From assembly GCA_964017195.1 (NCBI GenBank), contig OZ024898.1, positions 2,218,001-2,282,000 on the forward strand: 64,000 nt of DNA, given 5' to 3'. The notes beneath the pieces were generated by a model that saw only the letters and a program-made list of their open reading frames with translations, searched no databases and was not told the origin of the DNA. Positions 1-11,898 of this stretch are shown one piece after another (position 1 is the stretch's first letter; each line of letters starts with the position of its first letter). The stretch comes from Siderastrea radians (Eukaryota > Cnidaria > Anthozoa > Scleractinia > Rhizangiidae). Both the position numbers and the translations under genes were made by a program.

Positions 1-1620
1 CCTTTGCAGCACAGTCTTGGTGATACAGGTTTATTTTGAATTTATGGCATAAATTATTTAATCATTTTTATTACTGAAGGGCAATGAAAATATGTGACCT
101 TCATTTCCCATTATTTAATTTTGTGGCAGGCTTTGTATTGGAAATTCCTCACACACTGAATTGTCTCACAGTCTCTTCTTATGACTCATCCCATGTACCC
201 AAGAAAGCTATCGCACAAGTTAGCTATTAAACAGAAAATGAGGTTTTAAAATTGGCCTTTTAAATCTTGCTTGCACCTTTAATGGGGGCTCCTGTTACTA
301 AATTAAAAATACATTGAAAAAAGATAAAATAAGTGCCTGAGATACCGGTAGTAAAATACATATCTTAAAACATTAAATTAAAACTATTTACTTGTTGCAG
401 TTGTCCCAACATCCTGCACCAGTTTCATCCTTAATTCTGATCCTGGTTTAGCATGGCGCAAGTTGACTGGGTTCAAAATATTTTGCAATACTTCCCTTTG
501 GTATTTTTTGCTTCCTGGTGGATAATTCTACATTTCCAATGCCAATCCTCTCGATATCATTGTCACTGTAGCCAGCCCAGTCTGCGCGCGGTCAAGATTC
601 GCGCCGTTTTCGGTCACGTGACGGCAGTGTGTTTAACTAGCGTGGTCGTACAGTTTGACTCAAGTTTATCGAAAGTTTAGTGGATTTATCGCTCGTTTAG
701 CGTGTTTTTCTGTCCCTTTCGCGGCCCCAAAGGCTGGACAAGGTAACCTATGTTCTTTTATTTTTATCCTAAGTTTAGCTAGCTTCGTATTGTATTTTAT
801 TTCGGATCTTATTTCTGTTTGCGTGTGATGTCGCTCGCTCAAGTATTCGCATCGGTTCATTAGCGTTGTTATTGTATTTTATTTTAGTTTTACGGCTCCA
901 GTTTGTTGCCAGTAAAGACTTCCAGATCAGCTATAACGACTGTGGTTCGTTTAACCTATGTAGTTACAATCATGGTAGTCTCACCTCGTGGCATGACATC
1001 TCACCTTGTGAGGCCTCACCTCATCTTTCCTTGTGTGGCATTGGTTTGGGTAAAGTAGTACATGCAACGACGCCCTGAACAAAAAAAAGTGAAGTCAAGG
1101 CTGCGTCAATCTCTCGTTAATAACACATAAAAGTACTAACCATTCAATTTTGGAAGCTTCTTCTTCGAGCCAGTTGAAATAATACAGTAAAGCAGAAAGT
1201 TAGTCAATCCCAACAATTCAATCGCCATCTTAGTTCGCGCCAGATTGTTGTTGTAGTCGTTTAGGTTTTATCCACAGACGACAAACCCAAAAATTGCACA
1301 TCTTCGAAACAGCTTCGAGCTAAATCTTAACGTTTTCCTCAGTCGTCAGTAGTTTTCTTTGTCTATCACTATTAGCAAGGAAAATGTAAGTTTCATTGCT
1401 CCAGCACTTGACAACGACCAAAGACAAACATGCTGATTGATTTGTGACGTCACACTGCCCGCTCCGAAGACTGGAAACGAGTTTGGCTGAAGTAGACACG
1501 ATTTTGGTCATTTGGGTACTTTCACCGGCAAAAAACCGGATTTTTGTTTCTTGCCATCCAATTTGTCTTGCCAGTTCGGAATTAACACATAATAAATCAT
1601 AGGCACTTTAAGGTCCCTTT
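1..1620. other. Non-coding AT-rich host DNA, no gene recognised
   Basis: Only short chance open frames are present and none shows a recognisable domain. A GC-richer, CpG-containing patch at about 575-650 could be a host promoter or repeat edge, but nothing decides this. Confidence 0.5.
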
Positions 1621-2120
1621 TGAAAGAGTTATTCGCTAACTAAGGCGAAATTCTATCTTGTAAATCCGTCTACCCTGCAAAAACCGAAAAAACTGACGGG
1701 CGTATTACACGAGAACATTAAGAGATAAAACCGGTTGAAATTCCCCACCTTTCCAAGGAAACGTCCAAATTCCCCCCTCCCCGGGCACGATGAGCAATCA
1801 ATTGCCTGGGGTATGCCCGGTGGGATGTTGAAGCTTCGATTTGACCGGTACATTATCCACTGGATAAGTCACTATCAAGTAGATAAAATGTACTGGTTGG
1901 AGAACATTTTACCCGCTGGATAGTAATTTACTCAGTGGATAAAGTTATCTGCCCTATAAACAACAACTTGGCTCAGAGTGCTGTCCGCAAAATTGACATT
2001 CAATTAATACTTTTGTTTACTTTTCTTTTCTGTTCATAAATTCTCGGCACACTAGCTGAGAGGTGGGTTGTGTTATCTATGACGTCATAATGTATATACC
2101 CTTATAAACAATGGGTTCTC
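1621..2120. repeat. Duplicated non-coding block, copy 1 (partner 10391-10895)
   Basis: Both copies open with AAAGAGTTATTCGCTAAC and share long stretches around the CCCCTCCCCGGGCACG segment and the TGGGTTCTCTGGAAACTAAT segment. Copy 1 differs by small indels. The block lies 3' of a GPCR fragment here and 3' of the intact GPCR in the partner, so it belongs to one segmental duplication that includes the GPCR. Confidence 0.8.
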
Positions 2121-2157
2121 TGGAAACTAATAAAAAGGTTAGTGAATTAATCACTCA

Positions 2158-2158
2158 G

Positions 2159-2198
<40 letters not shown>

Positions 2199-2204
2199 AT
2201 CAAT
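2158..2204. repeat. (AATC)n microsatellite
   Basis: Tandem AATC units interrupted near the right end. The related copy at about 11480-11515 carries only a few degenerate units. Confidence 0.9.
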
Positions 2205-2583
2205 CGTAAATTTAACATAAACTTTTTCCACCTACTGGCACCTCTTTTGAACAGCTCACTCCCGAATAACATTAAATCATGGACGACAAGGGTGGTCTTT
2301 TAAACAAAAGTAATTACAATTTTTTTTACAACTTAGCGGTCCTCTCTTTTCTAACTGGCACCTTCCTCCTGACCATAAATTAAGCATCTCGAAAGGGTAA
2401 AAATCACTTTTTATTTCACTTTAAAAAAAACCAAAACGATCTGATCTTAAATGATACCTTATGCCTTAGTTTAATATCAGATCTAGTTTATAGTTGGACC
2501 TTTTTCAAAATTAAAGACAATTACTTGTGAATACTGCAAGGCTAACAAAAATTGCACTCTTGTAGACGCATACAGACGGCATT

Positions 2584-3021
2584 ATCAGGTCCCAGTTTCC
2601 ATGCAAATATTGTCCTCTCTTTGCTTTGTTCTTTCACCAGCATTACAAGCCGCAGGAGCCACCTATGCACTCGGAAAATGCCTTAAATGTCGTTTGCAAT
2701 CAAACAATCGTCGCGCTGATCTTCGAATGGTTTCGTTTCTTCCACAGTTGATCATTGGATTTAAGATTCCATTCAGTGTAATAAATATGGTGAAAAATGG
2801 CCTAAAGGGAGACTTACTTCTATACTCCATTACAGATAGCACAAGCGGAGTAACGAATGCAGGCAAGAAAGTGAAAACAAGCGCTAAGAGAATTAAACCC
2901 ACTGTGATAGCAAGCTTTCTTTCTCTTTCTATCACAGCAACTAAATGTCTCGCTTGAAATCGTGTGATTTTCATCCGATGACTCCTGTTGACTACGAAAA
3001 TTCCAATAGAACAAACAATAA
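2584..3021 (-). pseudogene. Truncated class A GPCR copy (TM6-TM7 end)
   Basis: The minus strand encodes the C-terminal third of a GPCR nearly identical to the intact receptor at 11899-12942: the ERERKLAITVGLILLALVF TM6 segment, the LNGILNPMINCGRNETIRRS TM7 segment and the DCKRHLRHFPSA tail. Homology stops abruptly at about 3021, before TM5, so the N-terminal two thirds are missing. An in-frame stop at 2663-2665 also shortens the tail relative to the intact paralog. It is a partial duplicate rather than a working receptor. Confidence 0.85.
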
Positions 3022-5090
3022 CCTTGAACTTAACAGACTCTCACCCTGGGCATTTTCTAAGTCGGCACCGTGACGATGATGAAAAACAGCGTCGGCGTAT
3101 GTAAAAAAAGTGAACGACATTCAAAATTCTGAATGGGGAGAGGTTTAAAGCATGCTAATGTCCCAACCAGTCTAGCTGACCAGGGTCGTAGGATACAAAT
3201 TAAACCAAAAAGCTAAGACGTTTAATTTATTTACGTTTCTTCCATGTTCCCTATTTTTTTATCCCGGATAAGTGTCCTCTATTTATTCCAAGTTTTCATT
3301 TTACAGTGACTTATACCGGATGCACTCAAATTAGTCAACTCCCTTTGCTCGTTATCTTGGATATATCCTGCCTCAAAAACGTTGAAAGGACTCCTTGCTT
3401 TTCCGTAGAATGTTTTAATATTTTTCTTTGCTTGGCCTAACTAACTAAAGGAAGAACTTAGGTTTCCAGTGTATTTCTTTTCTCGGAATTTGCCGGGGGA
3501 AAAATGCCCCACGTAGGGAGGGTCCCGGAGGGGTAACTTGGAACTAGGATTTTCCTATTTATTGCACTGGGAAATGGAATTTGAGGCACTGAGACTGGCA
3601 TTTTTCCAAAGGAAAAGGGCTGCTGGGGATGGATTTTGACAAAATTAAAAATGTGGTTCGGACAAAACTCTACATGACTGATCCAGAACATGTTTAGCTC
3701 TGGTTAACAGTTTCGAAAGACCGACACAAATTTACTTTACGGAGAGTTTTTCAATCTAAGACACTTAAGTTCTTCTCGATACATTTTGTTTCTGGAATAC
3801 AATCGATTGAAAAAACGTTGTCATATGAAAAGTCTAAACCCTTAACGATGAGACCTAATGGATTTATGGGTGGATGTATAAAAGCATTTGCATTTCCAAA
3901 ATAAAAGACAACGTTCTTGCAACTGATGTTGATTGAAGCGAGTTGCACGTGGTAATGGAAGCGGTGCAAGCCTTTCCAAGTGGCCATAATGCAAATTGAC
4001 TGAATAAGGGCCAATTTGAGCGCTATACAGAAACATAAGGTGCGAAATTTGCAAAAAGTTTGCATCCGTTCACGGACAGAAACAATTTTTGCTGAAAAAC
4101 TATTCGGAAATAAGAAAATACCGTGCTGTTCTAGTACTGTATGAAAACAATCACACGCTGATTATGCCAATGCAGTTACTGTACGAACATTTCCCAGAAA
4201 GCCCTTGGGTCTCACATTTTATGACTTATACTTATCATACGACAACGTTTTTTTCCAATCGAGTGTATTCGAAATTTGTCCCCAAACATGAGTTTTAACA
4301 CACCTAACCAGACTCAAACAAGTATCCCTTCGTTGTTACTGCTATTTCCTGCAGACTTGCGTTTTTTAATGTTTGTTACCAGTAAGCGTCATGTATGAAA
4401 AACGAACACAGCTGTAACAACGTATTAACAGCTGCATGAGTTTTAATTTAGGAAAACGCTAGTAAAAACAACACGAAGAACAAAAAAATCGAAAAATAAG
4501 AGTATTTTTTCTTTCGTGTCTTTGTAAATCAACCTGAATGCACTGAAATCGGTTTTCAAAACTGTTCTTAGTGTTGCAAAGCAGTTCAGAGACAACCTGC
4601 TTTGAAAGTGACTATTTTAAATTTCCTTGTACGATGGTGCGAAGCATTTTCCTTCATTTATTTATTTATTTATTTGTTGTTTTTGAAAAACAATTTCAGA
4701 AGAGATACTCAAAATTGGTCGTAGGATCCTGGTTGAGGCTCCTTTTTTTTTTTTTCTTTTTTTCGAATCGTTTTGAGCTCGGCTTTATATTTACATCCAG
4801 CTCCACGGATAATTTGAAACATGCCAGCGAGGACAGTTATCATTGTTTTGGGGAATGACAGATAAGAAGTCCCAATCTACCTAACTGTCTTTAGAGAAAA
4901 TAAAAAGTCAATAGGAGAATAGCTGCTAAATATATCAGAGCCGGTAAATTAAATAAAAAAATGACTCTTGTTAACAGGTGATGTTTCAGGTCTGAGTCTT
5001 CAAACATTTAATATTTTGAACGATAAAGCTGAGGACCTATCTTGCTAAGAAGGGGCAAACAGAGGCATTAGCACCAGTCTAGGGAGTGTC
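3022..5090. other. No gene recognised; includes a degenerate inverted repeat (about 3773-3830 with 4225-4290)
   Basis: The AACGTTTTTTCAATCGA segment in the left arm has an inverted, diverged counterpart near 4240-4262. Together with the region between, this resembles an old foldback MITE. The remaining open frames show no domains. Confidence 0.5.
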
Positions 5091-5094
5091 CATT

Positions 5095-5370
5095 TTTTTA
5101 TCACTGGTTTACAGGTAATCGAAAATGTGTTGGTCATCCGAATTGTGCACATGAAACTCAAGCGATGCACACAACAACTAACTGCCATTTAGGAAACCTG
5201 GCTGTACGCGACGCCGTCACCCGAAGGGCTGGGTGGTAAATTCGCTTGCAAGTTGTCAGCCCTAACTAGCAGTCCCAGTTTCATCTTGCGGTGGAAAGAT
5301 ACCACGATTTACTGAAACCTTTCAGAACAAAGTTACGACAAAAAGAAGACGATATCAAGACAGCTAAGTA
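5095..5370 (+). pseudogene. Decayed GPCR relic (tandem-array member)
   Basis: Broken frames still show pieces of the receptor at 7700-8605: ENVLVIRIVH (TM1/IC1), GGKFACKLSAL (TM3 start) and a KDTTIY..NLSEQ remnant of the ERYHALLKPF region. Frames shift repeatedly and stops intervene. It lies immediately upstream of a better preserved dead copy, which fits serial tandem duplication. Confidence 0.75.
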
Positions 5371-5404
5371 TTTGTCAAATATAATAACGAGAATATTTGC
5401 TGAA

Positions 5405-5505
5405 CATTGCAGTTTTTAAAAACTGGGAAACAGTAACCTGTGAAAGTAGGTGATCTTAGGAAAGCCTTCAAACTTTCAATACTTTGACTGCAAACATAAG
5501 GTATT
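5405..5505 (+). promoter_or_regulatory. Duplicated 5' flank of GPCR array, copy 1
   Basis: The GTAGGTGATCTTAGGAAAGCCTTCAAACTTTCAAT stretch upstream of the 5506 start recurs in variant form at 7576-7699 and 9240-9345, always with an AGGTGATC core followed by a TTTC(A/G)ATCAACAA-like segment. Conservation of the flank suggests that promoter DNA was copied along with the gene; no specific factor site is claimed. Confidence 0.5.
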
Positions 5506-6430
5506 ATGGTCGATACTAGTAGTTTAGAGTTTGTAATTTTATTGGCTGGCATAGCAGTTGGTTTCGCTGGATTAATCGGAAATGTGTTGGTTATTAGAAT
5601 TGTGCACAAAACTCGAGAGATGCACACCACTACTAATTACCTTTTAGCAAACCTGGCTGTTAGCGATGTCATCACCATTTTGGTGGGATCACTATTCTAT
5701 GTCTCCCATCTCGTTGGATATCTGTCTGATGGATTTGGAAAATTTGCTTGCAAGTTTACAGTTCTTATTACCATTGCCATGACGGTTACATCTTTTACTT
5801 TAACAGTGCTTGCTGTTGAAAGATACCATGCGTTACTAAAACCTTTCAGTACAGGATTACGGTTGAAACAAGATAACATCAAACGGGCAATTGCTCTTAT
5901 TTGGATCTCAAGTGTTCTCTTTTGTTTGCCGTTTTTCTTCTTAAAGTAATGGAGTGAGGCACATAAGATTCCACGTGTGTTGGTTCTTGGAGTTTACACA
6001 TGAATCAAGCAAGCAAAATCTATGTGATAATATGCGTCGTTCTTAATACCTACATTCCAATTGCAGTATTTTTTTTACTGCTATGGATCCTTGATAAAAG
6101 GACTGTACCTTACAAACACAGTTTGCCCAGAAACAAATGGAGAAAGAAGTTCTGAGAAAAAGAAACTTGTTGCCGGTCACATTCATCCTGGCAACAGCAA
6201 GCTTCGTTTTCGGATATACACCTTTACTGCTGTTTTATACAGTAATAGCTTTAGGAGGAGATGAACACATAGCCTTTAAATTGTACTTTAATCTTGCAGC
6301 TGTTTTTCTTTTTCTGTGCTATTGTAGTTTATGTTTTAACCCGATATTATACGCTTTTCGAAGTACAAACTTCCAAGAAGGTTTTAAACGCATAATATTT
6401 TGTCGCAGACCGCGAGAGAGATTTAGTTTA
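5506..6430 (+). pseudogene. Broken rhodopsin-class GPCR, paralog of 7700-8605
   Basis: The N-terminal half is open from ATG 5506 (TM1 GLIGNVLVIRIVH, TM2 LLANLAVSDV, TM3 with ERYHALLKPF) to an in-frame stop at 5947-5949 after TM4. Extracellular loop 2 and TM5 are scattered over other frames, with a second stop near 5993. TM6-TM7 resume at about 6137 (VFGYTPLLLFYTV, CYCSLCFNPILYAFRSTNF). It therefore has at least one nonsense codon and one frameshift compared with the intact neighbour. Short truncated receptor forms cannot be excluded, but seven-TM function is lost. Confidence 0.85.
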
Positions 6431-6961
6431 GGTGTAATTGTTATGTCATTAAAAGTCCAGTTTACCTTTTATTTTACGAGTAAGAACTTCTGTTTTGCTA
6501 TTACAATCATCTCAGGTGACTGGTATTTACAACAACTTTCTTGGTTGTATTTAACATCGCGCTGAAAGAAAGCCATTGTGTGCATATGTAAGAGCGTATA
6601 TCTGGACAAAGATTTCAGAGAATTAACCTTGAAACCTTTTTTGAAAGCATTCAAGGTCCCTTAAACTTTAAGATTAACAGAATGAAACCGGCCTGGGACA
6701 TTAATCGAATAAATACTTGACATACTCTAAGTCTTTGTTCAAAAAGTCTTTGTTCAAAGGAAACGAAATAACTAAATAAAATTCAAATTCCAGATTCCTC
6801 TTCTCCATCTCACAACCACCCGTTTTCACAAGTTAGTGGAGACACGATATTCCACACGACTTCAAATTGTCTCTTCCTTTGTCAACCATACCTCAATTTA
6901 ACCCAGTTGTCTTAAATAAGTCTAATATATAGATTTAGCTAAGCCTAAAAGCGGAGCCTCC

Positions 6962-6993
<32 letters not shown>

Positions 6994-7575
6994 TTTGCTG
7001 GCACTTATTAATTTGTGAAAATACTCTCATTCAAGTCGTTAAATTAAAAAGAAAAGACAAAAATTTCTACCCTCGCTGATAGCCGAACCCGACTCGTCGG
7101 CGTCAGAAGCCAGTGATTAGTCCATTAGACCATGAGCGTTTAATGTCATCCTTTGAAGTTAATTTTAATACTTATTTCTTTCTTCGTGACAAGCTGCCTA
7201 TCAGCATGAAAATGCTGGTGTTTTTCCTGGCAAAATGTGTTCGGAACGCCGTAAAAACCGTGGTTGTGAACAGAAAAAGCAAAAAAGCACTAGCTCTGCT
7301 ATGTTTGGCGTCGAAACCGCGGCGAAAAGCTCCGAACTCAAGCGGTGTGCAGACCGAATTCGAACAGAACCGACGAGGCAAATTTGAACTTTTCGCCTGA
7401 ACTTTATCGCCTAATTTTCTTCGCCTAAATTGAACTTTTCGCCTTCTACCAAAAAGACAACTGAGTATTCTTTTGAACTTTTTTTTTCCATTAACAAATT
7501 TGTTTTGACTTTTGTTGTCTTTGCTTGTTTTGCTACAACGAGGGTCAACATGCAAGCAGAGCCAACAAACTAGGG
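6431..7575. other. No gene recognised; 3' flank and repeats
   Basis: Contains a T-rich low-complexity run (about 6960-6995) and a tRNA-like segment (listed separately). Open frames at about 7113-7555 overlap on both strands without domains. Confidence 0.5.
7070..7137 (-). repeat. tRNA-like segment, probable tRNA-derived SINE head or tRNA pseudogene
   Basis: On the minus strand the segment shows an A-box-like TGGTCTAATGGACTAA and, about 30 nt later, a B-box-like GGGTTCGGCTATC. The outer ends do not form a 7-bp acceptor stem, so a working tRNA is unlikely. Confidence 0.4.
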
Positions 7576-7699
7576 GAAAGTTGTTGGATACATCATCACA
7601 ATTAACGATGACTCAGGTAAACAGGTGATCCTTCGTCAGTCTATACACTTTCGATCAACAAGCGCGTGATAAAGAAAGAAACCGTGATATCTAAGCACC
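7576..7699 (+). promoter_or_regulatory. Duplicated 5' flank of GPCR array, copy 2
   Basis: Shares ACATCATCACA, AAACAGGTGATCCTT and TTTCGATCAACAA with 9240-9345, and shorter parts with 5405-5505. It precedes the only intact gene of this group, so it is the best candidate for the live promoter. Confidence 0.5.
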
Positions 7700-8605
7700 A
7701 TGGTTGATACCAATAGCCTGCAATTTGTCCTATATTTGGTTTCCATCCCATGTTTTATCACTGGATTAATCGGAAATGCGTCAGTTATCAGAATTGTGCA
7801 CAAAACACGAGAGATGCATACAACGACTAATTTCTTGTTAGCAAACCTGGCTGTAAGCGATGTCATTTCCATTTTACAGTTGCCGTTATTCATTTCTGCT
7901 GTCTACAAAGTTGAAGATCTAAATGATGGATTTGGTAAATTGGCTTGCAAGTTTTCAGCCCTCACTGTCATCCCCATATTAGCTTCATCGTTTACTCTAA
8001 CAGTGCTAGCTGTGGAAAGATACCATGCTCTGCTGAAACCTTTCAGAACAGGATTACGGTTAAACAAAAACAACATCAAAAAGGCCATCGCACTCATTTG
8101 GATCTTAAGTCTTCTCTTAAGTTTGCCATCTTTCTTTCTTTATGAATGGAACGAAACATATTCTGAGTGTACTTTTGTTCCTACGCAAGCAAGGAAAGTT
8201 TTTGTGATCATAGGCTCCGTATTTAGTACGTATATTACGATGGCAGTATTTTTGTATTGTTATGGATCCTTGATTAACGGTCTGTACTTTACTGATACAA
8301 TTTGCGCCACAGACACTGAGGAAGACAGACGTTCAGAGAAAAAGAAACTTGTTGTGACATTTATTCTGGTAACTGCTGGATTTATTATTGGATATGGACC
8401 AACTGTAGTTTTTCACTCGGTTATATTTCTCAGAGGAAATGAACCGACAATCTTAAAAGACTTAAAAGACTCTGAACTTTCAGTCGCGTTTTATTTCTTG
8501 TTCTACTGTAGTTTATGTCTTAACCCAATATTATACGCTTTTAGAAGTACAAACTTCCAAAAAGGTTTTAAACGCATCATATTCTGTCGCAAGCCTCCAA
8601 CATAA
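7700..8605 (+). CDS. Rhodopsin-class (class A) G protein-coupled receptor, neuropeptide-receptor-like
   Basis: 301 aa, single exon, plasma-membrane receptor expected to couple extracellular ligand to G proteins. Seven hydrophobic segments are visible. TM1 holds GLIGN, TM2 LLANLAVSD, the TM3 end ERYHALLKP (an E-R-Y version of the DRY motif), TM6 FIIGYGPTVVF (no canonical CWxP) and TM7 CLNPILYAF (NPxxY). A short basic tail (RSTNFQKGFKRIIFC) forms helix 8 with possible palmitoylated Cys. Cys residues in EC1 (GKLACK) and EC2 (SECTF) could form the usual disulfide. The ATG at 7700 gives a normal short N-terminus. Two dead copies lie upstream and a flank-only relic downstream. The ligand is unknown; cnidarian receptors of this style are usually annotated as neuropeptide-receptor-like. 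Confidence 0.9.
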   Translation: MVDTNSLQFVLYLVSIPCFITGLIGNASVIRIVHKTREMHTTTNFLLANLAVSDVISILQLPLFISAVYKVEDLNDGFGKLACKFSALTVIPILASSFTLTVLAVERYHALLKPFRTGLRLNKNNIKKAIALIWILSLLLSLPSFFLYEWNETYSECTFVPTQARKVFVIIGSVFSTYITMAVFLYCYGSLINGLYFTDTICATDTEEDRRSEKKKLVVTFILVTAGFIIGYGPTVVFHSVIFLRGNEPTILKDLKDSELSVAFYFLFYCSLCLNPILYAFRSTNFQKGFKRIIFCRKPPT

Positions 8606-10390
8606 CAAAGCATGATATTCAGTTGGCGTGATTGTTGAGCCGTTTGCCTTTCTGTTTAACCTGTAATGTTAACATGATTCGGTCTGTTTTTCTTTTTTTT
8701 TTTTAATAACTTTCTCGGTTATATTTAACAAGGGACTAAAAAATACAATGTAGCTGATAGTTACCACTATTTTATCTAGGCTGGTATAATAGATGATATA
8801 TTGAGCGTACGATTCTTACTAGGAAATTGAACTAGAAAGAAGCATCAAACGCATCGAAGGACAATAAAACCGTAGTTAGGATTAACAGGCTGCAATACGA
8901 ATTAAGTTAACCTCCAATAGCTTGTTTCTGTTTGTTTGTTTTGTGTGTGTTCTGTTCTGTTTTGTTTATGTTCTTTTTATGTGTGTGTGTTTTGTTTTTT
9001 CAAAGTTTGACATTGAAAGAGTCATTGATCCATTCCAATCCCTAGGGTAGTATGTGTGCGCTCAGTGGCCCTTTTTTCAGGATATTCACATCAAGTAATT
9101 CCACCTTCGCGGCTAACTTGAAACGTGATCATATTTTCTATTCAAATTACAGCTTAACACGCTGGAGTTTGACAAATAAAAATAACTGCTTTGTTTTTAG
9201 ACAATTTCCTAAGTAAATTGAGCATCGTTACCGTATAAGGAGAAAAGTTGGAGAGACATCATCACAGTTATCAATTACTCAAGTAAACAGGTGATCCTTG
9301 GTCAGCCTTCAAACTTTCAATCAACAAACCTCAGTGATATGTAGCATTAAATATATGTCGCATCTTTGTCGTTTCTTGTAATACTGTAGCTGCTTAATCC
9401 TTAATGATGATACCATTGACAGCATGGCTTGTACGGCTGCACTTATGCAGCTATAATTTTGACCAGTACACTGCTGTTCGTTTGGTTTCTAGTTTTAAGA
9501 AAAATTAGACAGTGAATCACAATTAAAGTTAAGCTCGGAACTGGAAGCAAGACAGACCTAATTTTGTATAAAAAGGTGGTTATTGTTCATCGTGGAAATA
9601 CAATAATAATAATAAAGTGTAAATCGTTTTTCTCACGATGTGGTCACTTGAGCTGTAGATTGTGACGTTTTGACTCTTCAGCTATCCACATAAGACTTCA
9701 CCCTGGTAACATTGACAGAGACAACGGAATTGAAATTCCCGAAGCGTGGATACCAACGATCAAGAAACACAACGGGAGCCCGGTACATCAGCGAACCGCT
9801 GAGGGAACAATTACAACGGGAAAAATCGGTTCAAATAGGACCTCTCGGAAACAACTTCACACCAGAACAATGAGGATCGAAATGCACCAATCACAGTCGA
9901 CCATCGAGATTCATATGGTGACGCGCAACCAGTCGACCTCATTGCCTGATGAAGACTAGCAGTAAGCAGTTCAAACGTTGCGATCAACAACTCAAGTGAC
10001 TACATCGTGAGACAAACGATTTGCACTTTATTATTAGACCTAATTTTTTTAGACTTCTTTAATTAGTATCAGAGACTGAAAGATACAATACCTTATCGTA
10101 ACCCTGATCAAACGTATTGAAGCCCATTGAAACGTATTGTTCCACAGAACAGACTCCAGTTGCCCCAAGGGCTCGACAACGTTATGTACCAGTCAAATCG
10201 AAGCTTCAACATCCCCCGCGGCATTTGAACTTTTGAAGATTGGCTTGTTCAAATTCCCTACCCTCGGTGCAAAAAAGCAGTTCAAATGCCCCACCAATTA
10301 GTACTGAAATACCTCTATTCAAAGACAAATTTCGTCTTCAATCAAACACTGTTCACGCTTCTCGGGGAGAGGTATGCCGTGATGACATCT
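8606..10390. other. No gene recognised; flank relic and repeats
   Basis: Contains a T/G-rich stretch (about 8930-9000), the flank relic at 9240-9345 and a short (AAT)n run near 9600. The segment around 9700-10020 reads like the eroded end of a retroelement (PEAWIPTIKKHNGSPVH is readable), but this is not secure. Confidence 0.45.
9240..9345 (+). repeat. Duplicated 5' flank of GPCR array, copy 3 (gene lost)
   Basis: Same flank sequence as 7576-7699 (AAACAGGTGATCCTTGGTCAG, TTTCAATCAACAAAC), but no receptor coding sequence follows. It marks a third tandem unit whose gene body has been deleted or has decayed beyond recognition. Confidence 0.65.
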
Positions 10391-10895
10391 TTTAAAAGAG
10401 TTATTCGCTAACTTGTAAATCCGTCAAACCCAGCAAACACCGAAAAAGTCACGAGCGTCAGTTCCCCCGAGAACATTAGGAGATAAACCCGGTTTGAAAT
10501 TCCCCACCTTTCCAAGGCAACGTCCAAATTCCCCCCTCCCCGGGCACGTTGTACAATCAATTGCCGCGGTATGCCCGGATGGGGATGTTGAAACTTCGGT
10601 TTGACATTATCCGCTGGATAAGTCACTATCAAGACTATCAATTACATAAAATGTACTGGTTGGAGAACATTTACCCGATGGATAGCAATTTACTCAGTGG
10701 ATTAAGTTATCTGCCCTGTAAACAACAACTTGGCTAAGAGCGCTGTCCGCAAAATTGAAATTCAATTTACACTTTTTTTTACTTTTCTTTTCTGTTCATA
10801 AATTCTCGGCACACTAGCTGAGAGGTGGGTTGTGTTATCTATGACCTCATATTGTATACACCCTTATAAATAATGGGTTCTCTGGAAACTAATAA
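10391..10895. repeat. Duplicated non-coding block, copy 2 (partner 1621-2120)
   Basis: Aligned by eye with 1621-2120 over most of its length. Together with 11481-12330 it forms the second copy of a segmental duplication that carries the 3' part of a GPCR gene. Confidence 0.8.
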
Positions 10896-10904
10896 AAAGG
10901 TTAA

Positions 10905-11480
10905 TGAGTATGTTAATAAACAAAATGATTACCAATGATATTATAATTGTAACTTTTAAACGGCTGGACGAATAATCACCAAATCTCGTGACTTTTCCTG
11001 AAATTTATCAGAAAATTTTCTCCTGTGTCAATGACGTGTCTACGATGATTGAAGTTTCCATAGCAACCGTCTACTCAGGAGGTGTTTTGACGAATTTCTG
11101 TCTTGTTTCAGTCTTTTTTCAGTTTTTTCCCCTTCGTTTTTAAGAAGGAGATAATCCTTTACTTTTGGGTGCTTGTTTTGATTAATTATGTTTCTTAGAA
11201 CAAATTCATATATTTTTCGATGTCGTCATTGTCAACTGTATGACTGCATGCTCGGGATTCAAGATGGCGGCTCAAAATTCAAAATGGCTGCTTTGTGACG
11301 TCATTGTGACGTCATGGAACGTCATAATCGACATGTCATAAACTCAATCTGTTAAGCTAATGACTTGCTAAAAACATGCCAAGTTTCATCACAAGAGCGT
11401 GAATACTTTTCGAATCTATGGGGGGGGGACCACCCAAGCTTAGAAACTCAAAAACAGCTCAGGTATAATAGGGTTAAATA
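10905..11480. mobile_element. Insertion of a dispersed repeat within the duplicated block
   Basis: This stretch is absent from copy 1, where AAAAAGGTTAGTGA runs straight into the AATC repeat. It contains repeated GTGACGTCAT motifs, a G9 run and phrases (CTTTTCCTGAAATTTATC, AAGTTTCATCAC) echoed at about 57950-58400. It looks like a non-autonomous dispersed repeat; termini and class are not established. Confidence 0.55.
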
Positions 11481-11898
11481 AGTAAATTAATCGTTCAATC
11501 AATTAATCATTCAATCGTAAATTTTCAATAAACTTTTTCCGCCGACTGGCACCTCGTTTGAGCAGCTTACTCCCGAATAACATTAAATCATGGACGACAA
11601 GGGTGGTCTTTTACACAAAAGTAATTATTATTATTATTTTTACAACTTAGCAGTCCTCTCTCTTCTAACTGGCACCTTCCTCCTGACCATAAATCAAGCA
11701 TCTCGAAAGCGTAAAAAATCACTTTTTATTTCACTTAAAAAAATCAAAACGATGTGATCTTTAATGATACTTTGTGCCTTAGTTTAATATCAGATCTAGT
11801 TTATAGGTTGGACATTTTTCAAAATTAAGGACAATTACATTTGAATACTGCAAGGCTAACAAAACTTTTTCTCTTGTCGAAGAATATAGACGGCATTA

